From NCBI RefSeq assembly GCF_003663885.1, contig NZ_RCCE01000001.1:496001-560000 (forward strand): a stretch of 64,000 nt of DNA. Reading direction: 5' to 3'. A program made the position numbers and the translations under genes. Shown here piece after piece: positions 55,898-64,000 of this stretch (positions are counted from its first letter, which is position 1; every line of letters begins with the position of its first letter). The notes beneath the pieces were generated by a model. That model ran no database searches. It was not told the origin of the DNA and was given only the letters and a program-made list of their open reading frames with translations. This DNA is from Litoreibacter meonggei (GTDB taxonomy: Bacteria; Pseudomonadota; Alphaproteobacteria; Rhodobacterales; Rhodobacteraceae).

Positions 55898-57049
55898 TCA
55901 TTCGGCGAGATGGTCCACCAGTTTTTCCATAAACACCTGTCCCGCTTCGAACTGTGATATTTCGAGAAATTCATTGGGCTGATGCGCCTGAGCTATGTCG
56001 CCCGGCCCACAGATGATGGCAGAGTAGTCTTTTTCCTGAAATTGGCCCGCCTCGGTGCCGTAGCTGACCACATGGGAGGCATTATCACCCGTAAGCTGAC
56101 GCACCAGACGTTCCGCCTCTCCCTCATTCTCCGGCTGTAAGGGCGGGACATGGAAGCGTGGTGTAATCTCGATGCGCGTCTCAGGCACCACGTCTTGCAT
56201 GAGGGCTTCGACCTCTGCGACGCGGGCAAGCATTGCCTCACGATAGGCGTTGATATCCTCACCGGGGACCAAACGGAAGTCGATACCGAATTCGCAATCC
56301 TTTGCCGTGATGTTATGCGCGGTGCCACCCCAGATTTTACCAGTATGGGCGGTGGTAAACGGCGGATCAAACTGCGCCGCCAATGGCGATGGCGTCGCGG
56401 CCATGTTCGCGTCATTCACCTGATTGGCCCATTCGATCAACTTCACGCCATACATTATCGCGTTGACCCCGGTATGGAGCAATGACGAATGGACCTCGAA
56501 CCCGTGCACATGCACCCACCAACCATAGCTGCCTTTATGTCCAGACACGGCCTTCATCATCGACGGTTCACCCACCACAACAGCGCTCGCCGCGGGCAAG
56601 TGCTTGCGCATCTCGGCGATCATCGGTGGCGCGCCAAGGCAACCCACCTCTTCATCATAACTCAGAGCGATTTGCAGGGGCCGCTTTATCCCGCGCTTCA
56701 GCGCCAGCGGAACAGCGGCCAAAGCCAGCGCATCAAACCCCTTCATGTCACAGGTGCCGCGGCCATAGAGCCTGCCGTCTTTCTCGGTCACAGTGAACGG
56801 GTCCGTGTCCCAAGCCTGCCCCTCGACCGGAACGACATCGGTATGGCCAGACAGCACGACACCGCCCTCCACCTCAGGGCCGACATTTGCATAGAGCGAG
56901 GCTTTGGTTCCCTCATCGTTATAAACGAGGGTGGGCGAGACGCCGTGGCCCTTCAGATAATCTTCGACCCAATTCACAAGGTCCAGATTGCTGACAGTGC
57001 TGACGGTTTGAAATGACACCAGCTTATCGAGAATGGCGCGCGCATCCAT
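55898..57049 (-). CDS. argE: acetylornithine deacetylase
   Basis: A 383-aa M20-family zinc enzyme that removes the acetyl group from N-acetylornithine in arginine synthesis. SGHTDVVPVEGQAWDTDPF, GTCDMKGFDA and SYDEEVGCLGA carry the zinc and catalytic residues in the ArgE form. The ATG at 57049 (MDARAILDKLVSFQTVS) fits the family start. Close relatives with other acyl-amino acid substrates exist, so the arginine role is probable, not proven. Confidence 0.88.
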   Translation of the reverse strand: MDARAILDKLVSFQTVSTVSNLDLVNWVEDYLKGHGVSPTLVYNDEGTKASLYANVGPEVEGGVVLSGHTDVVPVEGQAWDTDPFTVTEKDGRLYGRGTCDMKGFDALALAAVPLALKRGIKRPLQIALSYDEEVGCLGAPPMIAEMRKHLPAASAVVVGEPSMMKAVSGHKGSYGWWVHVHGFEVHSSLLHTGVNAIMYGVKLIEWANQVNDANMAATPSPLAAQFDPPFTTAHTGKIWGGTAHNITAKDCEFGIDFRLVPGEDINAYREAMLARVAEVEALMQDVVPETRIEITPRFHVPPLQPENEGEAERLVRQLTGDNASHVVSYGTEAGQFQEKDYSAIICGPGDIAQAHQPNEFLEISQFEAGQVFMEKLVDHLAE

Positions 57050-57113
57050 GACGGAGTGACCTTTGCAAATTGGAGTCCAAGTCGAGAGGTTGAGCCTCGC
57101 AGGATCGCGCGTC

Positions 57114-57145
57114 AAGGCCCGGTTACGATGCGCACCGGGCCTTTT
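57114..57145. terminator. hairpin between argE and the glycine-rich gene
   Basis: A perfect 10-bp stem AAGGCCCGGT / ACCGGGCCTT with a 10-base loop, followed by TT on the plus strand. It lies after the stop at 57169 on the minus strand, where it probably ends that transcript; the minus-strand T run is very short. Confidence 0.6.
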
Positions 57146-57168
57146 CAGTCTAATCAGAATAGAAAGGT

Positions 57169-57453
57169 TTAGCCCTTCATCTTCTTCATGATCATGCCAA
57201 CAACCATCTGAACGACCATGCCGCCGACGCCACCACCGACAAGGTTGCCTGCGATCGCGCCGATGTCCATGCCGCCTGCCGCATCACCGCCAGCCGCGCC
57301 CAAGAGGCCGCCCAGCAGCGAGCCGCCCCCAACACCGCCAACAGCGCCGGCAACAAGATTGCCAATGTTGCCCATGCTGCCGCCAGAATTGATCTTCCCG
57401 CCGGCCATGCCGCCAACGGCACCACCGATCAGTTGTGAAATAAGTGCTTCCAT
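57169..57453 (-). CDS. glycine-rich hydrophobic small protein
   Basis: A 94-aa protein dominated by Gly, Ala, Val and Met, with repeated GG-x-GG blocks (GGAVGGMAGG, AGAVGGVGGG, GGLLGAAGG) and a basic MKKMKG end. It may be membrane-associated or a glycine-zipper protein. I do not recognise a family. GAGGG stands about 6 bases before the ATG at 57453; the longer frame upstream is not supported. Confidence 0.65.
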   Translation of the reverse strand: MEALISQLIGGAVGGMAGGKINSGGSMGNIGNLVAGAVGGVGGGSLLGGLLGAAGGDAAGGMDIGAIAGNLVGGGVGGMVVQMVVGMIMKKMKG

Positions 57454-57558
57454 AAGGATCCCTCGCTCTGTTGTCCCACTGGTCTTTGCCTGTGGGTTGA
57501 GGGAAGTGATCATTTTTTAGGCAATGAAGTCAACATTTAGTGCATGTTGACGTAACGC

Positions 57559-58839
57559 CTACCCCATCTTCTCTCGTATGCGGCGCACCATCCACCACAC
57601 CGCGAGAACGACAAGCGGCGTCACACCCGCTGCAAGCAGCAATTTGGACAACCCCAGGGCGTAAGCGGCGGGCTGCGCCATATAGAGCACCAGATTGACC
57701 GCGTAGTAGCTGATCGCCACCACGGACAATCCTTCCACCGTCTTTTGCAGGCGCAGCTGTAAATCGGCGCGCTTGTCCATGCTTTCCAGCAGTTTCTGGT
57801 TTTGCGACGAGCGTTCCACATCCACCTGCGTGCGCAGCAAGTCCCCTGCCCGCGTGGCGCGTTCGGCCATGTTTTGCAAACGCCGCTCAGAGGCTTTCAC
57901 CGTGCGCATCGCCGGATCAAACCGGCGCATCATAAACTCGGCGAAGGTTTGACGGCCATTGAAGCGTTCTTCGCGCAAGACCTCGATGCGTTGGTTCACG
58001 ATCGCCTCGTAGGCCCCCGTTGCCCCAAACCGGAAGGACGATTGCGCCAGCAGGCTTTCCAACTCGGCGGAGGTCGCGAGAAGCTCCCTCAACGTGTCCT
58101 CTGCCCCAGTATCGCCTTTGGTCATGGCGCTCATCAGGCCAGACAAAATTGTGTCCAACTCGCCCAAACGCGGCCCCATGTCCCGCACGCGCGCTAGGCC
58201 CAGCATCGACATGCTTTTGTAAGTCTCGATCTCGCATAGACGCTGGACAATGCGACCAATGCGGCGCTCGCCCGTGATGTCGGCCACGAAAATGGCCAGC
58301 CGCATATGACCCGCAGCATCAATGCGAAAATCGCCTGCGACGGTCGCAGCGCCATCCAGAACGGTGCTGACCGCAACGCTTTCAGGCACAAACCAATCTT
58401 CAACACGCGTGACGATTTCGTCGGCACCGGGATCGGCCTCAACACGGATCAAGGCCGATGTGATGCGCACGCCCGGTGCGTTTGCCAGCCAGTCGGCGGG
58501 AAACGTCTCGAACGCTTTTGGGTCGAACGGACGGTCTTCAAGCGTAGGCATGAACATCGTGTAGGTGACGAATTCGGTATGCTGCTCCCATTTGAGCTTG
58601 AATTTGCCCACCTCCCCGAACCAATGGGTCGCACCGGGTTGCGGATGCGGTGCGCCATAGCGGTCGAGCAATTGGGTCAGATGCGCACGGTCCGCGTCGC
58701 GGTCGCGCTCGGCGGCGTCCTCGGGACGCTTGATGGCGAGGTAGATCGCCCCGCAGGGCGCCTCCAGCGACGGGAAAGGACGCGCGTGCAGCTCGTTGGC
58801 CAAAGTGTAGCGCAGCGGGTGGTCTTCTATCGGGGTCAT
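57559..58839 (-). CDS. DUF3422 family membrane protein
   Basis: A 426-aa protein of the DUF3422 family, known from alpha- and betaproteobacteria. NELHARPFPSLEAPC opens the soluble domain, LIRVEADPGADEIVTRVEDW lies mid-way, a helical, coiled-coil-like stretch (about 280-370) follows, and two transmembrane helices close the protein (about 378-395 and 402-420). The architecture resembles CorA-like or sensor proteins, but no function is established. Confidence 0.88.
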   Translation of the reverse strand: MTPIEDHPLRYTLANELHARPFPSLEAPCGAIYLAIKRPEDAAERDRDADRAHLTQLLDRYGAPHPQPGATHWFGEVGKFKLKWEQHTEFVTYTMFMPTLEDRPFDPKAFETFPADWLANAPGVRITSALIRVEADPGADEIVTRVEDWFVPESVAVSTVLDGAATVAGDFRIDAAGHMRLAIFVADITGERRIGRIVQRLCEIETYKSMSMLGLARVRDMGPRLGELDTILSGLMSAMTKGDTGAEDTLRELLATSAELESLLAQSSFRFGATGAYEAIVNQRIEVLREERFNGRQTFAEFMMRRFDPAMRTVKASERRLQNMAERATRAGDLLRTQVDVERSSQNQKLLESMDKRADLQLRLQKTVEGLSVVAISYYAVNLVLYMAQPAAYALGLSKLLLAAGVTPLVVLAVWWMVRRIREKMG

Positions 58840-58965
58840 GCGGTCAACCGTAAGTGAATTTCACCTAGGCATAGAGCCACACGGCGCTCATGAAAACAAA
58901 TTTTTCATCAAAATCATAGGTTTAGCGGTGTGCAACGGCATACAGTTCCACCTATCGGAAATTGT

Positions 58966-58997
58966 CGCGCCCCGGAGCCTCCCCACTCCGGAGCGCG
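58966..58997 (-). terminator. hairpin after the decarboxylase gene
   Basis: A stem of about 11 bp with one mismatch (CGCGC-CCGGAG region paired with CTCCGG-GCGCG) and an 8-base loop, lying just downstream of the stop at 59006 on the minus strand. The following bases (ACAATTT) are only weakly T-rich, so it is a tentative terminator. Confidence 0.5.
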
Positions 58998-59005
58998 GAA
59001 TTGGC

Positions 59006-60178
59006 CTAAATGGTTACGACCGCGAGGGGCGGGAACCCATTGAAACCAATAGACGAATAGGCGGATGTATACGCGCCTGTGTTGCGGATCAGCACGCGGT
59101 CGCCCGCTTTCAGAGACAGCGGCAACTGCATCGGTCGCTTTTCATACAGCACATCCGCACTGTCGCAGCTTGGGCCAGCCATGACGCAAGGGCCACACTC
59201 TTCGCCGTCGCGCGGGGTCTCGAACTGGTAGCGGATGGCTTCGCCTTCGGTTTCGGCCAGACCGGAGAAGCGGCCAATGTCGAGATAGACCCAGCGGTGC
59301 ATGTCACGGTCCGACTTACGCGACACCAGCATGACTTCGGCGACGATAACGCCAGCTTCGGCCACCATACCGCGACCCGGCTCTGCCATGATGCGGGCGA
59401 CATTGCCAAAACGCGAGGTCACTTGCGCCATGACAGCAGCCGCGTATGCGGTCGGGGCCTCGATAGCCTCGCCATAGAACGCAGGGAAACCGCCACCGAT
59501 GTTCAACAGGCTCAGGTCGTGGCCAGCATCACGGGCGTCGTGCCAGATCAGGGCCAGCGCGTCCAAAGTCGGTGCCCACATCTCAGCCTTGCGAGTTTGC
59601 GAGCCGACATGGAACGAGAAACCAACAGGGTTCAGACCCAGCTCTTTGGCGTAGTCCAGAAGGCGCAGCGCGGTATCACGGTCACAACCGAACTTGCGCG
59701 ACAGCGGCCAATCGGCTTGGCTGACTTCAACGATCAGGCGGATATATACCTGTGCGCCGGGGGCGTGCTCTGCGATCTTTTCCAGCTCTTCTTCGGCGTC
59801 CGCAGCAAACAGCGTGATACCAGCGGCGTGCGCGAAGGCGATGTCGGAGGCGCGTTTGACAGTGTTGCCAAACGAGATGTCAGCAGGATCAGCACCAAGG
59901 CTCAGGCACAATTCAACTTCGCCGCGCGATGCTGCGTCAAAGTGGGACCCGAGGTTCACGAGGGTCTCGATGACTTTGCGTTCTGGGTTTGCTTTGACGG
60001 CGTAGTGGATGTCGGCGCGGCCAAGGCCCGCTTTCAATGCGCGGTATTGCTGTGCAACCAGAGCGGTGTCGACGACCAGTGTTGGGCGGTCAAACTCGTG
60101 CGATGCAACAAAGGCATCCAGACGGTTACGGACAACAGGTTGAGCGGACGCCTGCGCGTCCGAGAATTGTACAGTCAT
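59006..60178 (-). CDS. fold-III ornithine/lysine decarboxylase
   Basis: A 390-aa PLP enzyme with the alanine-racemase-type barrel. The PLP lysine is in YAVKANPE (about residue 60), the glycine loop NIGGGFP (about 224-230) and the cysteine/aspartate of the dimer active site in GPSCDSADVLY. It forms putrescine or cadaverine, the start of polyamine synthesis; the choice between ornithine and lysine is not clear by eye. The ATG at 60178 is preferred over 60184 because GGAG lies 6 bases before it. Confidence 0.9.
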   Translation of the reverse strand: MTVQFSDAQASAQPVVRNRLDAFVASHEFDRPTLVVDTALVAQQYRALKAGLGRADIHYAVKANPERKVIETLVNLGSHFDAASRGEVELCLSLGADPADISFGNTVKRASDIAFAHAAGITLFAADAEEELEKIAEHAPGAQVYIRLIVEVSQADWPLSRKFGCDRDTALRLLDYAKELGLNPVGFSFHVGSQTRKAEMWAPTLDALALIWHDARDAGHDLSLLNIGGGFPAFYGEAIEAPTAYAAAVMAQVTSRFGNVARIMAEPGRGMVAEAGVIVAEVMLVSRKSDRDMHRWVYLDIGRFSGLAETEGEAIRYQFETPRDGEECGPCVMAGPSCDSADVLYEKRPMQLPLSLKAGDRVLIRNTGAYTSAYSSIGFNGFPPLAVVTI

Positions 60179-60377
60179 GGTCATCTCCAGTTAGACCCGG
60201 CCATAACGGGGATTACCCGTGCGAGACCGCTCACTTCCAAGGGGAGACGTTACCGTCGCTACGTAAACACGTGTTGCGTTGACTGCTACAGGCCAGAGGC
60301 GCGTGCGTTGGCGTCTATTCTGGCCGTATCGGGCCAAACGTGAGTCGTTGCAATACGGAAAATTGCGTGGCGGTAAA

Positions 60378-60410
60378 AAAAATGCCCCGCCGCCATGGCA
60401 GGGCATTTTT
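60378..60410. terminator. terminator of the YghU-type GST gene
   Basis: A perfect 10-bp stem AAAAATGCCC / GGGCATTTTT with a 13-base loop; on the minus strand it ends in eight T residues, directly behind the stop at 60429. It works as an intrinsic terminator for the minus strand and possibly also the plus strand. Confidence 0.82.
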
Positions 60411-60428
60411 GCTTCAGTATCCTGCGGA

Positions 60429-61286
60429 TCAGCTTTCCAGCTTGTCCTGCGTTTTGGTGTCGAAGTCTGACGCGTCATGACGTTCGTGCAACTGGCCTTC
60501 CAACGGGCCGGATGTGCGGTTGACCATCTGGCCCCGCTGCACAGCCGGACGCGCCGCGATCTGTTGTTCCCAGCGGATGACGTGATCGTATTCATGCACG
60601 CTCAGGAACTCTCCTGCGTCGTACGCCTCGCCGGTCACCATGCGACCATACCACGGCCATGTGACCATATCGGCGATGGTATAGGTGTCCCCTGCCAGAT
60701 ACTCGTTTTCTTCCAGATGCTGATTCAGCACGTCCAACTGGCGCTTGGCCTCCATCGCGAAACGGTTGATCGGGTATTCCTGCTTGGTTGGCGCATAGGC
60801 GTAGAAATGGCCGAAGCCCCCGCCCAGATACGGCGCAGACCCTTGCAGCCAGAACAGCCAGTTCATGCATTCCGCGCGGGCGGCAGGCTCCGTGGGCAGG
60901 AACTCCCCGAACTTTTCGGCCAGATAGAACAGGATTGAGCCGCTTTCGAACACGCGCGTCAGAGTGGTAGTGTCAAACATCGCGGGGATCTTGGAATTCG
61001 GGTTTACGTCTACGAAGCCGCTGGAGAATTGATCCCCGTCCCCGATCTTGATTAACCAAGCGTCGTATTCGGCGCCGGAATGTCCCAACTCCAGCAGTTC
61101 CTCCAGCATGATAGTGACCTTCTGCCCGTTGGGCGTGGCGAGGCTATAGAGCTGCAAGGGATGTTTGCCGACGGGCAAATCCTTGTCATGGGTCGGCCCC
61201 GCAATGGGTCGATTGATCGAGGCGAAGGTGCCCCCAGACTCGTTCTCCCATGTCCAAACCGTGGGCGGGATATACTCTTCAGTCAT
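60429..61286 (-). CDS. YghU-type glutathione disulfide-bond oxidoreductase
   Basis: A 285-aa GST-superfamily protein. YghU/YfcG enzymes use glutathione to reduce disulfides or peroxides. The N-terminal SINRPIAGPTHDKDLPVGKH and SLATPNGQKVTIMLEEL, the middle FVDVNPNSKIPAMFD, FESGSILFYLAEKFG and ending RTSGPLEGQLHERHDASDFD match this branch. The ATG at 61286 has purine-rich AAGGAAGG upstream. It stands as a single gene. Confidence 0.9.
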   Translation of the reverse strand: MTEEYIPPTVWTWENESGGTFASINRPIAGPTHDKDLPVGKHPLQLYSLATPNGQKVTIMLEELLELGHSGAEYDAWLIKIGDGDQFSSGFVDVNPNSKIPAMFDTTTLTRVFESGSILFYLAEKFGEFLPTEPAARAECMNWLFWLQGSAPYLGGGFGHFYAYAPTKQEYPINRFAMEAKRQLDVLNQHLEENEYLAGDTYTIADMVTWPWYGRMVTGEAYDAGEFLSVHEYDHVIRWEQQIAARPAVQRGQMVNRTSGPLEGQLHERHDASDFDTKTQDKLES

Positions 61287-61610
61287 GTGATTTTCCTTCC
61301 TTGTCTCGCTTACGCACACCAAAGCCCCTCGCGGCGGAAGGTGCAAACCGAAAAACTTTCAGACGTTATGGTGGGCAATGACAGGGCGGCGAGAAGGTGA
61401 AACCCATAGCTAGCTAACCATCTGATAATAATAAATTTAAAAATGCAATCATGCTCACATTCTTCATTGAGCTTTGGGTAGGCAGTTAGCACGCGGCAGT
61501 GGAAGTTCCTAAAGTTTCTCGGAACTTTCCAACAAAGGCATCCGTTGTCTCTTCATACAGCGTCCGGAACACGTCCTGACGCATAGGAACTGACTACTAG
61601 GAGACACAAC
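61287..61610. other. intergenic region with a candidate ECF promoter
   Basis: About 324 bases between two divergent genes with no gene of its own. It is AT-rich around 61420-61470. It contains an inverted repeat AAGTTCC / GGAACTT (61503-61509 and 61521-61527) that overlaps the candidate promoter at 61521-61546. No RNA gene is recognised. Confidence 0.6.
61521..61546 (+). promoter_or_regulatory. candidate ECF-sigma promoter (GGAAC-N17-CGTT)
   Basis: GGAAC (61521-61525) and CGTT (61543-61546) are 17 bases apart, the arrangement used by general-stress EcfG-type sigma factors of alphaproteobacteria. The leader to the ATG at 61611 is about 60 bases. Whether this organism has such a sigma factor cannot be seen. 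Confidence 0.4.
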
Positions 61611-61913
61611 ATGACCAAGTTCATCACAACGACCGCACTCGCGCTGACACTTTCTGCACCGGCATTCGCCGCGGATATCAACGTCGAAGAGTATCTGGCG
61701 TTGTCAAATAATTCTGCTGCCGATCGTATGGTCGAGGAAACATCCACCGGTGACGTCGAAGCCGCGGAGATTAAGTTTGCATTGGGCAACATGAGCGCGG
61801 CTGAGCGCAAAGTGTTCTTCGAAATGGACGAAGAGTCCCGCATGGCGGAGCTAATCGCCCTGCGCAAGACCGCACCGATGAACAGCCCCGCTGAGGCCGC
61901 TGCTTCCAACTAA
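61611..61913 (+). CDS. small exported protein of unknown function
   Basis: A 100-aa protein with a clear signal peptide (residues 1-20, ending PAFA) and an acidic, helical mature part (EEYLALSNNSAADRMVEE and LRKTAPMNSPAEAAASN at the end) without cysteines. TAGGAG precedes the ATG. I do not recognise a family. A candidate stress promoter stands upstream and a strong terminator follows, so it forms a single-gene unit. Confidence 0.75.
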   Translation: MTKFITTTALALTLSAPAFAADINVEEYLALSNNSAADRMVEETSTGDVEAAEIKFALGNMSAAERKVFFEMDEESRMAELIALRKTAPMNSPAEAAASN

Positions 61914-61954
61914 GTAATACGTGGGCCGGCCATCGCCGGTCCCCGAAACAAAAA

Positions 61955-61983
61955 ACGGGCGCTCCCCTCGGAGCGCCCGTTTT
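61955..61983. terminator. bidirectional terminator between the small exported gene and pntB
   Basis: A perfect 11-bp stem ACGGGCGCTCC / GGAGCGCCCGT with a 4-base loop, flanked by AAAAA and TTT. It separates the convergent genes and can serve both. Confidence 0.88.
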
Positions 61984-62015
61984 CATGCGTAGGGCGGGTA
62001 CACCCCGCCGCACAC

Positions 62016-63440
62016 TCAATCAATCTTGGGTAGCAAGGTGTCCAGCGATGCCTTCGCATCCCCGTAGAACATCCGCGTGTTGTCCTTGAAGAACAGCGGG
62101 TTCTCGATACCCGAATACCCCGTGCCTTGCCCCCGCTTGGACACAAACACCTGCTTGGCTTTCCAACATTCCAGCACTGGCATGCCAGCGATGGGCGAGT
62201 TCGGATCGTCCTGAGCCGCAGGGTTCACGATGTCATTGGAGCCGATGACGATAGCGACGTCCGTGCTGGGGAAGTCGTCATTGATCTCGTCCATCTCCAT
62301 GACGATGTCGTAAGGCACCTTGGCCTCCGCTAGCAGCACGTTCATGTGACCCGGCAAACGCCCTGCAACGGGGTGAATGGCGAAGCGCACGTTCTTGCCC
62401 TTGGCACGCAGCTTGCGGACGAGTTCAGCCACCGAGGACTGCGCCTGCGCCACGGCCATGCCGTAGCCCGGGATAATGATGACGCTGTCAGCTTCATTCA
62501 AAGCCGTCGCAACACCGTCCGCATCAATCGCAACCTGTTCGCCTTCAACCGCCATCTGCGGGCCAGCCGCGCCGCCGAAGCCACCCAAGATAACCGACAC
62601 GAAGGACCGGTTCATCGCCTTACACATGATGTAGGACAGGATCGCACCGCTTGATCCGACCAACGCGCCGACCACGATCAGCAGATCGTTGCCAAGCGAG
62701 AAGCCGATCGCCGCCGCGGCCCAGCCGGAATAGCTGTTCAGCATCGACACAACGACAGGCATGTCCGCGCCGCCGATGCCCATGATCAGGTGATAGCCGA
62801 TGAACAGCGCCGCCAAGGTCATCAAGAACAGCGGGAAGAAGCCGCCTGTGTTGAAGTACCAGACCAGACAGATCAGCGAGAGTGCCGCCGCGCTTGCGTT
62901 CAGCATATGGCCGCCGGGCAGCTTTTTCGCCGCCGAGTCCACTTTGCCCGCCAGTTTGCCATAGGCAATGACGGAGCCGGTGAAGGTCACGGCACCGATG
63001 AAGATGCCCAAGAACAGCTCGACCCGCAGGATCGAAATCTCAACGCCCGATTTCTTGGCAATGAGCTTGGCAAAGGTGCCGAATGTCTCGGGGTCGGCGG
63101 TCGCTACATTTCCGATCTGGATATGGGCAATCAAGCCCACAAACACAGCGGCCAGACCAACGAGCGAGTGCATCGCTGCGACAAGCTCTGGCATTTGTGT
63201 CATCTGAACCTTGGTCGCCAGCTGGTAGCCAATGGCCCCGCCGCCCGCGATCAGGATCAGCGACAACAGCCAATAGCCGGAGCCCGGCCCGATGATCGTC
63301 GCCGCCACGGCCAAAGCCATGCCGGCAATGCCGTACCAAACAGCGCGTTTAGCGCTTTCTTGCCCCGACAAGCCGCCTAGCGAAAGGATGAAAAGTACTG
63401 CGGCAACTACGTAAGCCGCGGTGGTAAATCCGAATTCCAT
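62016..63440 (-). CDS. pntB: NAD(P) transhydrogenase subunit beta
   Basis: The 474-aa beta subunit of the proton-translocating transhydrogenase, which drives NADPH formation with the proton gradient in the inner membrane. The first half has about nine hydrophobic segments; the C-terminal NADP-binding domain contains [10 protein letters not shown], the [20 protein letters not shown] stretch and [20 protein letters not shown]. It follows pntA by 15 bases. Confidence 0.96.
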   Translation of the reverse strand: MEFGFTTAAYVVAAVLFILSLGGLSGQESAKRAVWYGIAGMALAVAATIIGPGSGYWLLSLILIAGGGAIGYQLATKVQMTQMPELVAAMHSLVGLAAVFVGLIAHIQIGNVATADPETFGTFAKLIAKKSGVEISILRVELFLGIFIGAVTFTGSVIAYGKLAGKVDSAAKKLPGGHMLNASAAALSLICLVWYFNTGGFFPLFLMTLAALFIGYHLIMGIGGADMPVVVSMLNSYSGWAAAAIGFSLGNDLLIVVGALVGSSGAILSYIMCKAMNRSFVSVILGGFGGAAGPQMAVEGEQVAIDADGVATALNEADSVIIIPGYGMAVAQAQSSVAELVRKLRAKGKNVRFAIHPVAGRLPGHMNVLLAEAKVPYDIVMEMDEINDDFPSTDVAIVIGSNDIVNPAAQDDPNSPIAGMPVLECWKAKQVFVSKRGQGTGYSGIENPLFFKDNTRMFYGDAKASLDTLLPKID

Positions 63441-63455
63441 GATCTCTACCCCTAC

Positions 63456-64000
63456 TTACGATTTCTGGAACATGGCGAGCATGCGCCGTGTCACGAGGAA
63501 GCCGCCGAATATGTTGATGCCGGTCATGAAGACCGCCAACGCCGCCAGCAAGATCACAAGGAACGACCCTGACCCGATCTGCATCAAAGCGCCCAAAATG
63601 ATGATCGACGAAATTGCGTTGGTCACGGCCATCAGCGGTGTGTGCAGCGAATGCGCCACGCCCCAGATCACTTGGAAACCGACGAAGACTGCCAGCACGA
63701 ACACGATGAAGTGCTGCATGAAGCTGGCAGGGGCGACAAGGCCGACCCCCAGCAACAGCACCGCACCAACTGCAAGCAAGGTGACTTGCGTCTTGGTTTG
63801 TTGCTTGAATTCGGTGACCTCTTTGGCGGCCTTCTCCTCATGTGTCAGTTCAGGGGCTTTCGCCTTCTTAGGCGCTGCCGCAATAGCTGCGATCTTTGGT
63901 GGCGGTGGCGGGAAGGTGATCTCTTTATCAAAGGTCACGGTCGCACCACGGATCACGTCGTCTTCCATGTTGTGATTGATCACGCCGTCTTTTTCCGGCG
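63456..64000 (-). CDS. pntA: NAD(P) transhydrogenase subunit alpha, partial
   Basis: Only the C-terminal part is inside the window; the frame stays open to base 64000 and reads PEKDGVINHNMEDDVIRGA at the edge, which is the end of the NAD-binding domain of full-length PntA. A proline run (FPPPPPKIAAIAAAPKKAKA) and a charged linker lead to four hydrophobic segments of the membrane domain, ending GGFLVTRRMLAMFQKS. It should pair with pntB next to it. A GTG inside the frame could mimic a start but is not one. Confidence 0.93.
   Translation of the reverse strand, partial: PEKDGVINHNMEDDVIRGATVTFDKEITFPPPPPKIAAIAAAPKKAKAPELTHEEKAAKEVTEFKQQTKTQVTLLAVGAVLLLGVGLVAPASFMQHFIVFVLAVFVGFQVIWGVAHSLHTPLMAVTNAISSIIILGALMQIGSGSFLVILLAALAVFMTGINIFGGFLVTRRMLAMFQKS

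Noticed and set aside
1-64000. Search for tRNA, rRNA, insertion sequences and attachment sites
   Set aside because: No cloverleaf-like sequence, transposase or direct-repeat boundary was recognised by reading; a dedicated RNA and repeat scan was not possible.

Overview
The window looks like a chromosomal segment of a Rhodobacterales (Roseobacter-group) alphaproteobacterium. The evidence is a complete 14-subunit nuo operon with the small interspersed genes typical of that order (DUF5333, DUF5337 and DUF3291 proteins, several lipoproteins), the run nuoN-birA-coaX-rnj, a Hint-domain protein, a fold-III ornithine/lysine decarboxylase and a DUF3422 protein. No tRNA, rRNA, CRISPR array, insertion sequence or prophage was recognised.

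Layout. 1-3.5 kb: the end of a possible cytochrome P450, then a ferric-iron-type ABC ATPase, a sodium:solute symporter and an SDR oxidoreductase on the minus strand. 3.9-10.8 kb: a Hint-domain protein, a SnoaL-like protein, prfC, an OsmC protein, an acyltransferase and a DEAD-box helicase with a structured leader. 10.8-34.6 kb: one long minus-strand block, read from right to left as nuoA, B, C, a 47-aa small ORF, D, lipoprotein, E, 314-aa membrane protein, DUF5337, F, two lipoproteins, DUF5333, DUF3291, membrane protein, G, lipoprotein, H, I, two soluble proteins, J, secreted protein, K, L, M, N, birA, coaX, rnj. Nine junctions are ATGA start/stop overlaps, so translation is probably coupled along much of it. 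34.8-45.0 kb: a leucine/isovalerate degradation cluster (liuA, liuB, liuD, liuE, liuC) with small exported proteins, a GST and a MltB-type transglycosylase; its leading gene has a strong sigma70 promoter with a 16-bp palindrome over the likely start of transcription. 45.3-54.7 kb: a papain-like enzyme, a DegT aminotransferase, gph, glmU-glmS-alkD, a lipoprotein, moaA, a TauE-type permease and a small membrane protein. 54.7-64 kb: two M20 peptidases (one ArgE-like), a glycine-rich protein, DUF3422, the decarboxylase, a YghU-type GST, a small exported protein and pntB-pntA (cut by the window edge).

How the genes connect. Complex I and the proton-translocating transhydrogenase (pnt) handle NADH/NADPH and the proton gradient. 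The liu cluster turns isovaleryl-CoA into acetyl-CoA and acetoacetate; its LiuD subunit needs biotin, which the BirA encoded in the nuo tail could attach. glmU and glmS make UDP-GlcNAc for peptidoglycan.

Most unusual points: the dense interleaving of twelve non-core genes in the nuo operon, including an untracked 47-aa membrane ORF coupled on both sides; a helix-hairpin-helix domain present both as a NuoE extension and on a neighbouring membrane protein; the liuA promoter/palindrome; the helicase leader with two competing hairpin arrangements; a LexA-type box; and a Hint protein with serine at the usual cysteine position.
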